The notes: generated from the sequence alone by a model not told the origin. Shown: positions 1-8,739, counted from the first letter of the stretch. The stretch is DNA of 9,936 nucleotides from CAYVBN01 sp964538565 (GCA_964538565.1 CAZIGW010000129.1:1-9936), one strand, 5' to 3'. Program-made: numbers and translations.

Positions 1-302
1 GAACGCACACCGGCGAGCAGGCGCATCAGCGAACGCCCGCCGATTCCCTCGGCCCGCCGCGCCGCCATGAAGGCGCGCACGTCGGCGGGCGCGAGGCCGG
101 CGATGCTCCCGAGCGTGACGCGGCCGCCGAGATGCTCCGACAGGAAGGCGAGGAACTGCTGCGCGTCGCGCCGGTACGCCTCGAGCGTCTTCTCCGACAT
201 GCGCCGCTCGGCCCCGAGATGGCGCAGCCAGCGCACCACCTCGGCGGCGACCTCGGCGGTCGCAAACGGCAGATCGATCGCTTGCTCGGACTTGCCGCGC
301 AT
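1..302 (-). CDS. xerC: Tyrosine recombinase XerC, N-terminal part (cut by window edge)
   Basis: Reading leftward from the ATG at 302 gives 100 open codons that continue past the left edge, so only the N-terminal third is present. The visible protein begins MRGKSEQAIDLPF and contains WLRHLGAERRMSEKTLEAYR, then RDAQQFLAFLSEHLGG and later LAPADVRAFMAARRAEGIGGRS. This is the pattern of the N-terminal core-binding (SAM-like) domain of Xer recombinases: a helix, the 'S..T..AY..D...F..F' stretch, then 'dvr.fla.r...g.s.rs..R.ls..R'. In the family, XerC acts with XerD at dif to resolve chromosome dimers; the catalytic R-H-R-Y domain lies outside the window. GGGTGA about 8 nt upstream of the ATG can serve as ribosome binding site. 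An in-frame TTG at 314 is a less likely start. XerD is the main alternative, but the priA neighbourhood favours XerC. Confidence 0.88.
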   Translation of the reverse strand, partial: MRGKSEQAIDLPFATAEVAAEVVRWLRHLGAERRMSEKTLEAYRRDAQQFLAFLSEHLGGRVTLGSIAGLAPADVRAFMAARRAEGIGGRSLMRLLAGVR

Positions 303-427
303 CGGTTCACCCAAGGGCCCGGTCCGCGACCGCGAAACCGGATCGCCACCCCATCAAGCGCGTGCGCCGAGATGTCCGGCACATCGCCGCGCCGGCGAAC
401 CGGTCCCGCCCGGCCGGGCCCGCATGC

Positions 428-456
428 TTGACACCCCGCGCGTTATCGCACCCTTT
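428..456 (+). promoter_or_regulatory. Weak candidate priA promoter in the xerC/priA divergent gap
   Basis: The 195-bp gap 303-497 separates two divergent genes and must hold a promoter for each. A consensus-perfect TTGACA lies at 428-433. The hexamer 17 nt downstream (451-456, CCCTTT) is a poor -10, so this is a candidate -35 only. TTCATGAA at 467-474 is a perfect 8-bp palindrome between it and the priA start. For xerC on the other strand I saw no convincing promoter. Confidence 0.2.
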
Positions 457-497
457 CGTTCATCCTTCATGAACCCGGAGAGTCGGCCGGACACCCC

Positions 498-2672
498 ATG
501 GCCAGACGCGTCGTCGATGTGCTGGTGCCGGTCGCCCTCGACCAGGCCTACTCCTATCGGGTGCCGGAGGGGACCGACCTCGCACCGGGCGACATCGTGC
601 GCGTGCCGCTCGGCGCCAGTGAGGCGACGGCCGTCGTCTGGGCCGACAATCCGAACCCGAATCCGCGGCTCGACAACCGCCTCAAGGAGGTGGCCGACAA
701 GCTCGAGGTGCCGCCGCTCAGGCCCGAACTGCGCAAGTTCGTCGACTGGGTGGCGGGGTACACGCTCTGTCCGCGCGGCATGGTGCTGCGCATGACGCTG
801 CGCATGGGCGAGCACCTCGGACCGGAGCGGGTGCGCGTCGGGGTGCGGCTCGCCGGCCCGCCGCCGCAGCGCCTCACGCCGGCGCGCGCGCGGGTGCTGG
901 CCGTTCTCGCCGACAAGCTGGTGCATGCCAAACGCGAGGCCGCCGAGGAAGCGGGCGTGAGCCCGGGCGTCATCGACGGCCTTGTCGACGAAGGCACGCT
1001 CGAAGCGCTGGCGATGGCGCCGGAGCCGGTCGCACACCCCCCCGATCCGGCGTTCCGGGTTCCCGAATTCGCCCCGGCGCAGCGCGAGGCCGCCGATGCC
1101 CTGCGGGCGAACGTGGAACGCAGCGCCTTTTCCGTCACGCTGCTCGACGGCGTCACCGGCTCGGGCAAGACCGAGGTCTATTTCGAAGCCGTCGCCGCGG
1201 CGATCCGCGCCGGCCGCCAGAGCCTCATCCTGATGCCGGAGATCGCGCTCACCACGCAGTTTCTCGAGCGGTTCGCCGAGCGCTTCGGCGTGCGCCCGGC
1301 CGAATGGCATTCCGAGCTCGCCCCGCGCAAGCGCGCCCGCACCTGGCACGCGGTCGCCGAAGGCGAAGTGAGCGTCGTCACCGGCGCGCGCTCGGCGCTG
1401 TTCCTGCCCTACCGCGATCTCGGGCTCATCGTGGTCGATGAAGAGCACGACCCCGTCTACAAGCAGGAGGACGGCGTGCACTATCACGCCCGCGACATGG
1501 CGGTTGTGCGCGCGCGCGAGGCCGGCATCCCGATCGTGCTCGTCTCGGCGACGCCGTCGGTCGAAACGGAGGTCAACGCCCGGCGCGGGCGCTACCAGCG
1601 CCTGCATTTGCCGGAGCGTTTCGGCGGACAGCACCTGCCGATCGTCGAGGCCATCGACCTGCGGCGCGAAGGGCCGCCGCGCGGCCGCTTCATCGCGCCG
1701 CGCCTCGCCGAGGCCGTGAAGCGCGCGCTCGAGCGGAACGAACAGGCGCTGCTCTTTCTCAACCGCCGCGGCTACGCGCCGCTGACGCTGTGCCGCGGCT
1801 GCGGGTTTCGCCTCTCCTGCCCGAACTGCGACGCGTGGCTCGTCGATCACCGGTTCAGGCGCCGGTTCGTGTGTCACCATTGCGGTTTCTCGATGCCGCC
1901 GCCGGAGACTTGTCCGAAATGCGGCGCGAAGGAAAGCTTCGTCGCCTGCGGGCCGGGTGTCGAGCGGATCGAGGAGGAAGTCGCCGCGCTCTTTCCGGGC
2001 GCGCGCGTGCTGGTGCTGTCGAGCGACCTGATCGCCTCGGTCGAACGCATGCGCCAGGAGCTGCAGGAGATCGCGGAAGGGCGGGTCGATCTCGTGATCG
2101 GCACGCAGCTCGTCGCCAAGGGCCACCATTTCCCCAAGCTCAATCTCGTCGGCATCGTCGATGCCGACCTCGGCCTCGGCAACGGCGATCCGCGCGCCGC
2201 CGAGCGAACGTTCCAGCTCCTGCACCAGGTCGCCGGCCGCGCCGGCCGGGCCGAGGGACGCGGATACGGCTATCTGCAGACGCACCAGCCCGAGCATCCG
2301 GTGATGCGCGCACTGATAGCGCAGGACCGCGAGGCCTTCTACGCGAGCGAGATCGAGGCGCGCGAGCGCGCCGGCTATCCGCCGTTCGGCCGGCTCGCGA
2401 GCCTGGTGATCTCGGCCGCGGACCGGCCGACCGCGGAGGGCTATGGCCGAAGGCTGGTCGCGCTCGCCCCGCCCGAGGAGACCGTGCGCGTGCTCGGGCC
2501 GGCCGAGGCCCCGATCGCGGTGATCCGCGGGCGCCATCGCTTCCGCCTGCTGGTGAAGGCGCCGCGCGCGTTCGACCTCTCGGCCTATCTGCGCACCTGG
2601 CTCGCCGCCGCGCCGAAGACGAAGGGCAGCCTCAGGCTCGAGGTCGACGTCGATCCGCAGAGCTTCTTGTGA
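498..2672 (+). CDS. priA: Primosomal protein N', replication-restart helicase PriA
   Basis: A 724-residue superfamily 2 3'-to-5' DNA helicase that recognises abandoned forks and D-loops and starts primosome reassembly; the length is normal for PriA. The N-terminus (VVDVLVPVALDQAYSYRVPEG) matches the PriA 3'-DNA-end-binding domain and supports the ATG at 498, although no good Shine-Dalgarno is seen (GGAG at 477-480 is far). Helicase landmarks: Walker A GVTGSGKT at 218-225, DEEH box at 314-317, SATPS at 350-354, GTQLVAKGHHFP from 535, and motif VI QVAGRAGR at 577-584. A zinc-binding insert carries eight cysteines in four pairs: 432/435, 441/444, 459/462 and 472/475. The C-terminal part keeps the RERAGYPPFGRL stretch near 622-633. 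All key residues are present, so it should be active. It is divergent from xerC and convergent with the transporter gene. Confidence 0.98.
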   Translation: MARRVVDVLVPVALDQAYSYRVPEGTDLAPGDIVRVPLGASEATAVVWADNPNPNPRLDNRLKEVADKLEVPPLRPELRKFVDWVAGYTLCPRGMVLRMTLRMGEHLGPERVRVGVRLAGPPPQRLTPARARVLAVLADKLVHAKREAAEEAGVSPGVIDGLVDEGTLEALAMAPEPVAHPPDPAFRVPEFAPAQREAADALRANVERSAFSVTLLDGVTGSGKTEVYFEAVAAAIRAGRQSLILMPEIALTTQFLERFAERFGVRPAEWHSELAPRKRARTWHAVAEGEVSVVTGARSALFLPYRDLGLIVVDEEHDPVYKQEDGVHYHARDMAVVRAREAGIPIVLVSATPSVETEVNARRGRYQRLHLPERFGGQHLPIVEAIDLRREGPPRGRFIAPRLAEAVKRALERNEQALLFLNRRGYAPLTLCRGCGFRLSCPNCDAWLVDHRFRRRFVCHHCGFSMPPPETCPKCGAKESFVACGPGVERIEEEVAALFPGARVLVLSSDLIASVERMRQELQEIAEGRVDLVIGTQLVAKGHHFPKLNLVGIVDADLGLGNGDPRAAERTFQLLHQVAGRAGRAEGRGYGYLQTHQPEHPVMRALIAQDREAFYASEIEARERAGYPPFGRLASLVISAADRPTAEGYGRRLVALAPPEETVRVLGPAEAPIAVIRGRHRFRLLVKAPRAFDLSAYLRTWLAAAPKTKGSLRLEVDVDPQSFL

Positions 2673-2677
2673 GTCCG

Positions 2678-2693
2678 GGCGCGTCGCAGCGCC
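2678..2693. terminator. Possible weak hairpin between convergent priA and transporter gene
   Basis: In the 36-bp convergent gap, GGCGC (2678-2682) and GCGCC (2689-2693) can pair around a 6-nt loop. A UUCG loop with a short imperfect stem follows at 2695-2704. Neither is followed by a T-run on either strand, so this is at best a rho-independent-like or processing structure. In DNA this GC-rich such a short stem can occur by chance. Confidence 0.2.
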
Positions 2694-2708
2694 ACGCTTC
2701 GGTGCGAT

Positions 2709-3911
2709 TCAGTCTTCCGCCGGCCGGCAGCGGCTGAGCGCGACACCGAGCCCGGTCAGCGCGGCCGCGCACGCCACGATCGGCACGAACGCGGTCCACG
2801 GCCGGCCGCTCGCGTCCCACAGGCTGCCGCTGATCGTCGGAATGAGGACGCCACACGTGTACGCGATGGTGAACATGCCGGCGGCGGTGCGATGCACCTG
2901 GCCGCGCGGGCTGAGGATCGGGGGTGCCGCCAGGATCATCACGAACGTCACGGAGGTCGAGAAGCCGACGATCCCGGCCGCCGCCACCACCCAGGGCCCG
3001 CTGAGCAGCAGGATGCCCACCAGCGCCGCCACGCTGAGCGGCGCGAACACCAGATACGGCCAGCCGCGTTGCAGCACCCGGTCGGCGAGCGGAATGAGCA
3101 CGAAGGAGGCAAGAAGCTGCGAGCCGTTGAGCCAGGCGAGCGCGGCGCCGATGCGGTCCGCCTCTCCGGCGCTCGCCAGGTAGTCGGGCAGGAAGGCGTT
3201 GGTGGTGAAATAGACGCTGTTGTTCGCCCCGAAGGCGAGACCGAGCATCCAGGTGAGCGGGCTCTTCCAGTCGGGCCACCAGCCGGCCGGCAGGGTCGCG
3301 GCGGTCTTGGCCGGTGCGCGCGAGCGTGGACCGGCGAGCCCGAACAGAAGCGCTGTGGCGAGTACGGGCGCCGCCCAGACCAGGAAGCTGAGCCGCCAGC
3401 TGCCGCCGAGCGCCGGCAGCACGAGGGAAATCGTGAGCGCGGAGGGAAGCGTCACCCCGACCAGCATGCCGTTCGTCGAGGCTGAGGTGCCGAGCCCGAG
3501 CCGGTCCGGCATCCATTCCCGCACCAGCGCCGGCACCGCCGGCTGCGTGATGGCGACCCCGAACCCCATGACGATCGTCGCTGCGTAGAGCATGGCGACG
3601 TTGCCGGCGCCGCCGCGCGCCGCCGCCGCCAGCCCCGCCACCAGCATGCCGAGCATCAGGGTGGCGGAATTGCCGAGCCGCGCGACCAGCAGCGAGCCCG
3701 GGACAGCCGCGACCGCGAACAGCACGAGCGGTAGCCCCATCAACAGGCCGACGGCGGTTTCCGACATGCGCAGTTCGTCGTGGATCAGCGGAATGACCGG
3801 CGGAACCGCCAGGATCGAGATCCGCATGGCAAGCCCGGCAAGCCACAGCAGCACGACGCGTCGGAACAGGCTGCCCGAGGGGCTGCGGTCTTGGGCGAAG
3901 GAGAATGTCAT
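2709..3911 (-). CDS. Major facilitator transporter, CynX/NimT-like
   Basis: A 400-residue integral membrane protein with about twelve hydrophobic spans in a 6+6 pattern. Approximate spans are 18-40, 52-78, 82-99, 105-125, 146-167 and 173-194, a polar loop 196-215, then 217-240, 256-276, 286-305, 307-330, 343-362 and 371-392. The opening (LWLAGLAMRISILAVPPVIP, then L..SE...GLLMGLPLVLFAVAAVPGS) resembles the CynX/NimT branch of the MFS, whose known members carry cyanate or 2-nitroimidazole-type compounds. The loop REWMPDRLGLGTS after span 4 is the usual MFS cytoplasmic motif. The substrate cannot be told from sequence. The ATG at 3911 lacks a clear Shine-Dalgarno, and the first 15 residues are polar and weakly conserved in character, so the true start could lie slightly downstream. 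It stands alone, opposite to both neighbours, and is not a member of the atp or priA units. Confidence 0.88.
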   Translation of the reverse strand: MTFSFAQDRSPSGSLFRRVVLLWLAGLAMRISILAVPPVIPLIHDELRMSETAVGLLMGLPLVLFAVAAVPGSLLVARLGNSATLMLGMLVAGLAAAARGGAGNVAMLYAATIVMGFGVAITQPAVPALVREWMPDRLGLGTSASTNGMLVGVTLPSALTISLVLPALGGSWRLSFLVWAAPVLATALLFGLAGPRSRAPAKTAATLPAGWWPDWKSPLTWMLGLAFGANNSVYFTTNAFLPDYLASAGEADRIGAALAWLNGSQLLASFVLIPLADRVLQRGWPYLVFAPLSVAALVGILLLSGPWVVAAAGIVGFSTSVTFVMILAAPPILSPRGQVHRTAAGMFTIAYTCGVLIPTISGSLWDASGRPWTAFVPIVACAAALTGLGVALSRCRPAED

Positions 3912-4031
3912 CGCTGGACGGGAGGCGGGAACGGGCGGCGACCCTGCACCAGGGGCGGATGATGCGCAAGTCGGCGGCCCGCGCGGGTGGACGCAGGCTC
4001 CGGCGCGCAGACGTCGGCGGTTTCGCCGATC

Positions 4032-4053
4032 GGAAAATTCCCGAGTCTTTTCC
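4032..4053. promoter_or_regulatory. Inverted repeat, possible operator between divergent genes
   Basis: GGAAAA at 4032-4037 and TTTTCC at 4048-4053 form a perfect 6-bp dyad with a 10-bp spacer, in the AT-richer part of the divergent gap. It ends 14 bp before the candidate -35 of the atp promoter. Size and place suit a site for a dimeric regulator of either gene, but no regulator gene is nearby. CCGATCGG at 4026-4033 is an overlapping 8-bp palindrome. Confidence 0.3.
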
Positions 4054-4067
4054 TAACTTTCGCCGTG

Positions 4068-4096
4068 TTGCGCCGCAGGGATCGATGTGTTAGCAA
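4068..4096 (+). promoter_or_regulatory. Candidate promoter of the atpHAGDC operon
   Basis: TTGCGC (4068-4073), a 17-bp spacer and TAGCAA (4091-4096) resemble an alphaproteobacterial housekeeping promoter, where TTG of the -35 is well kept and the -10 is loose. It would start transcripts near 4103 and give a leader of about 120 nt before the atpH GTG. This is the best match I found in the gap, not a proven site. Confidence 0.4.
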
Positions 4097-4150
4097 CCCT
4101 TCGATTTTTGCGGGGCGCGGGCCACTCCGCAGCCCCCGTGATCAGATTCT

Positions 4151-4208
4151 CCCTTGCAACCCAAGGGTTTGTACCGGTCCACGGAACGGAACCGAACCCT
4201 CGGGTTTG
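4151..4208 (+). promoter_or_regulatory. Structured 5' leader of the atp operon with two hairpins
   Basis: Hairpin 1: CCCTTG (4151-4156) pairs perfectly with CAAGGG (4162-4167) around a 5-nt loop. Hairpin 2: CGAACC (4193-4198) pairs with GGTTTG (4203-4208), one G-U pair, around the tetraloop CTCG. Hairpin 2 ends 18 nt before the atpH start codon. A third pairing conflicts with both: GGGTTTG (4165-4171) can pair over 7 bp with CGAACCC (4193-4199). At DNA level the same bases make two direct copies of AACCC-NN-GGGTTTGT (4158-4172 and 4195-4209). Whether the function is RNA folding or protein binding cannot be told from this one sequence. Confidence 0.4.
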
Positions 4209-4226
4209 TCTCATAAAGAGAAGAAC

Positions 4227-4786
4227 GTGGCGAGCGAAGATCCGATTGTTTCGGGAATGGCGGGCCGTTACGCGACGGCCCTGTTCGAACTCGCACGCGA
4301 TGAAGACAGCGTGGACGCCGTCAAGGCCGACCTCGACCGCTTCGACGGGCTGGTGGGGCAGAGCGCGGATCTCGCGCGGCTGCTGCGCAGCCCGGTGTTC
4401 AGCTCCGAGCAGCAGACGGCCGCGATCTCGGCGATCCTGGCCAAGGCCGGCGTCGGCGGCCTCGCCGCCAAGTTTCTCAAGGTGGTCGCCTCGAACCGCC
4501 GGCTGTTCGCGGCGCGCGACATGGTTCGCGCCTTCGCGGCGCTGGTCGCCAGGCACAAGGGCGAGGTGACGGCGCAGGTCACCGTGGCGGAAGCGCTCAA
4601 CGACGCGCATCTCGCCGAGATCAAGGATGCGCTCAAGTCGGTGACCGGCAAGGACGTCCAGGTCGACGTGACGGTCGATCCGGCGATCATCGGCGGGCTC
4701 GTGGTCAAGCTCGGCAGCCGCATGGTCGACGCCTCGCTGCGCGCCAAACTCCAGTCAATCAAGCACGCCATGAAAGAGGTCGGCTG

Positions 4787-4787
<1 letters not shown>
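4227..4787 (+). CDS. atpH: ATP synthase F1 delta subunit
   Basis: The delta subunit (OSCP equivalent) sits on top of the F1 head and ties it to the peripheral stalk (b subunits). I place the start at the GTG at 4227, giving 186 residues beginning VASEDPIVSGMAGRYATALF. Family members of about 180-190 aa align here, with the conserved 'GRYA.ALFELA' near residues 13-23. The open frame extends further upstream but without family character. AAAGAGAAG just before the GTG is a modest purine-rich binding site. The C-terminal hallmark DPAIIGGLVVKLGSRMVDAS spans 151-170, followed by LRAKLQ at 171-176. It is first in the operon, and its TGA overlaps the atpA ATG by one base (TGATG), which suggests translational coupling. 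Confidence 0.95.
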
Positions 4788-6316
<1,529 letters not shown>

Positions 6317-6346
6317 CGAGACCGATCCCGGAAGCGAACCGCCGAG

Positions 6347-7222
6347 ATGGCCAGCCTCAAGGAACTGCGCACCCGCATCGCCGCCACCAAGGCGACGCAG
6401 AAGATCACCAAGGCCATGCAGATGGTCGCGGCCTCGAAGCTTCGCCGTGCGCAGGCGTCCGCGGAGGCTTCGCGCCCCTACGCCGAGGGCATGGAGAAGG
6501 TGCTCGGCAACATCGCCGGGACGGTCCGCAACCTGCCCGGGGCGCCGAAGCTCCTCGCCGGCACCGGCGCGACGAAGGTGCATCTCCTGCTCGTGTGCAC
6601 CGGGGAGCGCGGCCTGTGCGGGCCGTTCAACTCGGCGATCGTCCGGCTTGCCCGCGACCGCGCCATCGCGCTGATGAACGAGGGCAAGGAAGTCAAGTTC
6701 TTCTGCGTCGGCCGCAAGGGCCACGAGCAGCTGCGCCGGATGTTCGAGAAGAACATCATCGAGGCCGTGGATCTGCGCGCGGTGCGCCAGATCCATTTCG
6801 AGCACGCCGACGAGATCGGCCGCAAGATCGTGCAGCTCTACGACGACGGCGCGTTCGATGTCTGCACGCTGTTCTTCTCGCGCTTCAAGTCGGTGATCGC
6901 GCAGATCCCGACCGCGCAGCAGATCATTCCGGCGGTGTTTCCCGAAACGCCCGGCGGCGCGCCGCGCGCCGTCTACGAATACGAGCCGGACGAGGAGGAC
7001 ATTCTGGCCGAGCTCCTGCCGCGCAACATCTCGGTGCAGATCTTCCGCGCGCTGCTCGAGAACGTCGCCTCGTTCTACGGCGCGCAGATGAGCGCGATGG
7101 ACAGCGCCACGCGCAACGCCGGCGAAATGATCCGCAAGCAGACACTCACCTACAACCGCACGCGTCAGGCGATGATCACCAAGGAACTGATCGAGATCAT
7201 CTCCGGCGCCGAGGCGCTGTGA
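6347..7222 (+). CDS. atpG: ATP synthase F1 gamma subunit
   Basis: The gamma subunit is the central rotor shaft that links the c-ring to the catalytic head. It has 291 residues, the expected size. The long N-terminal helix (about 1-58) contains ITKAMQMVAASKLRRAQ at 20-36. The middle Rossmann-like domain contains ERGLCGPFNS at 87-96. The C-terminal helix (about 215-287) ends in the family signature ITKELIEIISGAEA at 277-290. Together the two terminal helices form the coiled coil inside the hexamer. The gene follows atpA after 30 bp; GGAAG at 6330-6334 is a moderate binding site. Proline after GLCG, where many homologs have glycine or alanine, is a minor difference. Confidence 0.98.
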   Translation: MASLKELRTRIAATKATQKITKAMQMVAASKLRRAQASAEASRPYAEGMEKVLGNIAGTVRNLPGAPKLLAGTGATKVHLLLVCTGERGLCGPFNSAIVRLARDRAIALMNEGKEVKFFCVGRKGHEQLRRMFEKNIIEAVDLRAVRQIHFEHADEIGRKIVQLYDDGAFDVCTLFFSRFKSVIAQIPTAQQIIPAVFPETPGGAPRAVYEYEPDEEDILAELLPRNISVQIFRALLENVASFYGAQMSAMDSATRNAGEMIRKQTLTYNRTRQAMITKELIEIISGAEAL

Positions 7223-7260
7223 CCCGGGTGCACCACACTTTCGTGTAACGAGGACGATCC

Positions 7261-8697
7261 ATGGCCAACACAGTCGGACGCATCACGCAGGTCATCGGCG
7301 CCGTCGTCGACGTCCAGTTCGACGACCACCTGCCGGCGATCCTGAACGCGCTGGAAACCAAGAACCAGGGCCAGCGCCTGGTGCTGGAAGTCGCCCAGCA
7401 TCTCGGCGAATCGACCGTGCGCACGATCGCGATGGACACGACCGAAGGCCTGGTGCGCGGCCAGGAGGTGACCGACACCGGCGAGCCGATCGCGGTTCCG
7501 GTCGGCGAGGGCACGCTCGGACGCATCATGAACGTCGTCGGCGATCCGGTCGACGAGGCCGGTCCGGTGCCGTTCGAATCCCGGCGGCCGATCCATCAGC
7601 CGGCTCCCGCCTACACCGAGCAGTCGACCGAGGCCGAGATTCTCGTCACCGGCATCAAGGTGGTGGACCTGCTCGCGCCCTACGCCAAGGGCGGCAAGAT
7701 CGGCCTGTTCGGCGGCGCCGGCGTCGGCAAGACGGTGCTCATTCAGGAGCTCATCAACAACATCGCCAAGGCGCACGGCGGCTACTCGGTGTTCGCCGGC
7801 GTGGGCGAGCGCACGCGCGAGGGCAACGACCTCTACCACGAGTTCATCGAGTCGGGCGTCAACAAGGACCCGGCCAAGAACAACGGCTCGACCGCCGGCT
7901 CGAAGTGCGCGCTGGTCTACGGACAGATGAACGAGCCGCCCGGCGCGCGCGCGCGCGTCGGCCTCACCGGCCTCACCGTCGCCGAGTACTTCCGCGACCA
8001 GGGCCAGGACGTGCTGTTCTTCGTCGACAACATCTTCCGTTTCACGCAGGCAGGCTCGGAAGTGTCGGCGCTGCTCGGCCGCATCCCCTCGGCGGTGGGC
8101 TACCAGCCCACGCTCGCGACCGACATGGGCGCGCTGCAGGAGCGCATCACCACGACCACCAAGGGCTCGGTGACCTCCGTGCAGGCGATCTACGTGCCGG
8201 CCGACGACCTGACCGACCCGGCGCCGGCGACCTCCTTCGCGCATCTCGACGCGACCACGGTGCTCTCGCGCGGCATCGCCGAGAAGGGCATCTATCCGGC
8301 GGTCGATCCGCTCGATTCGACCTCGCGCATGCTCGACCCGCGCGTGGTCGGCGAGGAGCACTACGACTGCGCCCGCCAGGTGCAGCAGATCCTCCAGCGC
8401 TACAAGGCGCTGCAGGACATCATCGCGATCCTCGGGATGGACGAGCTCTCCGAAGAGGACAAGCTGACGGTGGCGCGCGCGCGCAAGATCGAACGCTTCC
8501 TCTCGCAGCCCTTCCACGTGGCCGAAGTGTTCACCGGGGCGCCCGGCAAGTTCGTCGAGCTCGCCGACACGATCCGCGGCTTCAAGGGCCTGTGCGAGGG
8601 CAAGTACGACCACCTGCCGGAGGCCGCCTTCTACATGGTCGGCACCATCGAGGAAGCGGTCGAGAAGGGCAAGCGTCTCGCCGCAGAAGCGGCGTAG
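7261..8697 (+). CDS. atpD: ATP synthase F1 beta subunit (catalytic)
   Basis: A 478-residue catalytic subunit that makes ATP from ADP and phosphate. Walker A GGAGVGKT is at 151-158, the catalytic glutamate is E183 in GERTREGND, the alpha/beta signature PAVDPLDSTS is at 346-355, and the DELSEED lever that meets gamma and epsilon is at 394-400. Residues about 199-214 (GVNKDPAKNNGSTAGS) form a surface loop that I remember as typical of a Hyphomicrobiales group and longer than in enteric bacteria. GAGGA at 7250-7254 is a good binding site 6 nt before the ATG. The gene follows atpG by 38 bp. The sequence is complete and should be fully functional. Confidence 0.99.
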   Translation: MANTVGRITQVIGAVVDVQFDDHLPAILNALETKNQGQRLVLEVAQHLGESTVRTIAMDTTEGLVRGQEVTDTGEPIAVPVGEGTLGRIMNVVGDPVDEAGPVPFESRRPIHQPAPAYTEQSTEAEILVTGIKVVDLLAPYAKGGKIGLFGGAGVGKTVLIQELINNIAKAHGGYSVFAGVGERTREGNDLYHEFIESGVNKDPAKNNGSTAGSKCALVYGQMNEPPGARARVGLTGLTVAEYFRDQGQDVLFFVDNIFRFTQAGSEVSALLGRIPSAVGYQPTLATDMGALQERITTTTKGSVTSVQAIYVPADDLTDPAPATSFAHLDATTVLSRGIAEKGIYPAVDPLDSTSRMLDPRVVGEEHYDCARQVQQILQRYKALQDIIAILGMDELSEEDKLTVARARKIERFLSQPFHVAEVFTGAPGKFVELADTIRGFKGLCEGKYDHLPEAAFYMVGTIEEAVEKGKRLAAEAA

Positions 8698-8703
8698 TCG
8701 TCG

Positions 8704-8718
8704 GGCCGTAACGCGGCC
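8704..8718 (+). promoter_or_regulatory. Intercistronic hairpin between atpD and atpC
   Basis: GGCCG (8704-8708) and CGGCC (8714-8718) pair perfectly around the loop TAACG, seven bases after the atpD stop and just before the atpC binding site (GAGGGG at 8726-8731). No T-run follows, so it is not an intrinsic terminator. It could slow 3' decay of the upstream mRNA or modulate expression of epsilon, which is needed at one third the amount of beta. In DNA this rich in GC the stem may be chance. Confidence 0.3.
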
Positions 8719-8739
8719 GCACCGCGAGGGGAAAACAGC

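Larger units (their letters stand above)
3912..4226. other. 315-bp divergent intergenic region between transporter gene and atpH
   Basis: No convincing gene lies here; the open frames crossing it lack ribosome binding sites and family character. The middle part (about 4030-4110) is clearly less GC-rich than the surroundings, as expected for promoter DNA. It holds a 22-bp dyad (4032-4053), a candidate atp promoter (4068-4096) and a structured leader (4151-4208), each described separately. The part nearest the transporter (3912-4025) shows nothing I can name. Confidence 0.7.

Noticed and set aside
354..2537. 727-codon open frame on the minus strand, antisense to all of priA
   Set aside because: High-GC antisense shadow. 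The translation is rich in R, A, D, H and L, has no family character, and priA on the other strand carries every helicase motif.
2632..3969. 445-codon minus-strand frame overlapping the transporter gene
   Set aside because: It is a different register from the transporter and is arginine-rich without membrane spans, whereas the 2709-3911 frame gives a clean 12-span protein.
4081..4109. ATCGA...TCGAT dyad followed by TTTT, like a small intrinsic terminator
   Set aside because: The stem is only 5 bp and AT-containing with a 15-nt loop. No plus-strand gene lies upstream that needs terminating, and it overlaps the likely -10.
3987..4226. N-terminal extension of atpH up to an ATG at 3987
   Set aside because: The extra 80 codons cover the leader hairpins and promoter, have no family similarity and would make delta far longer than normal.
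7235..7246. ACAC-TTTC-GTGT hairpin between atpG and atpD
   Set aside because: A 4-bp stem is too short to be meaningful.
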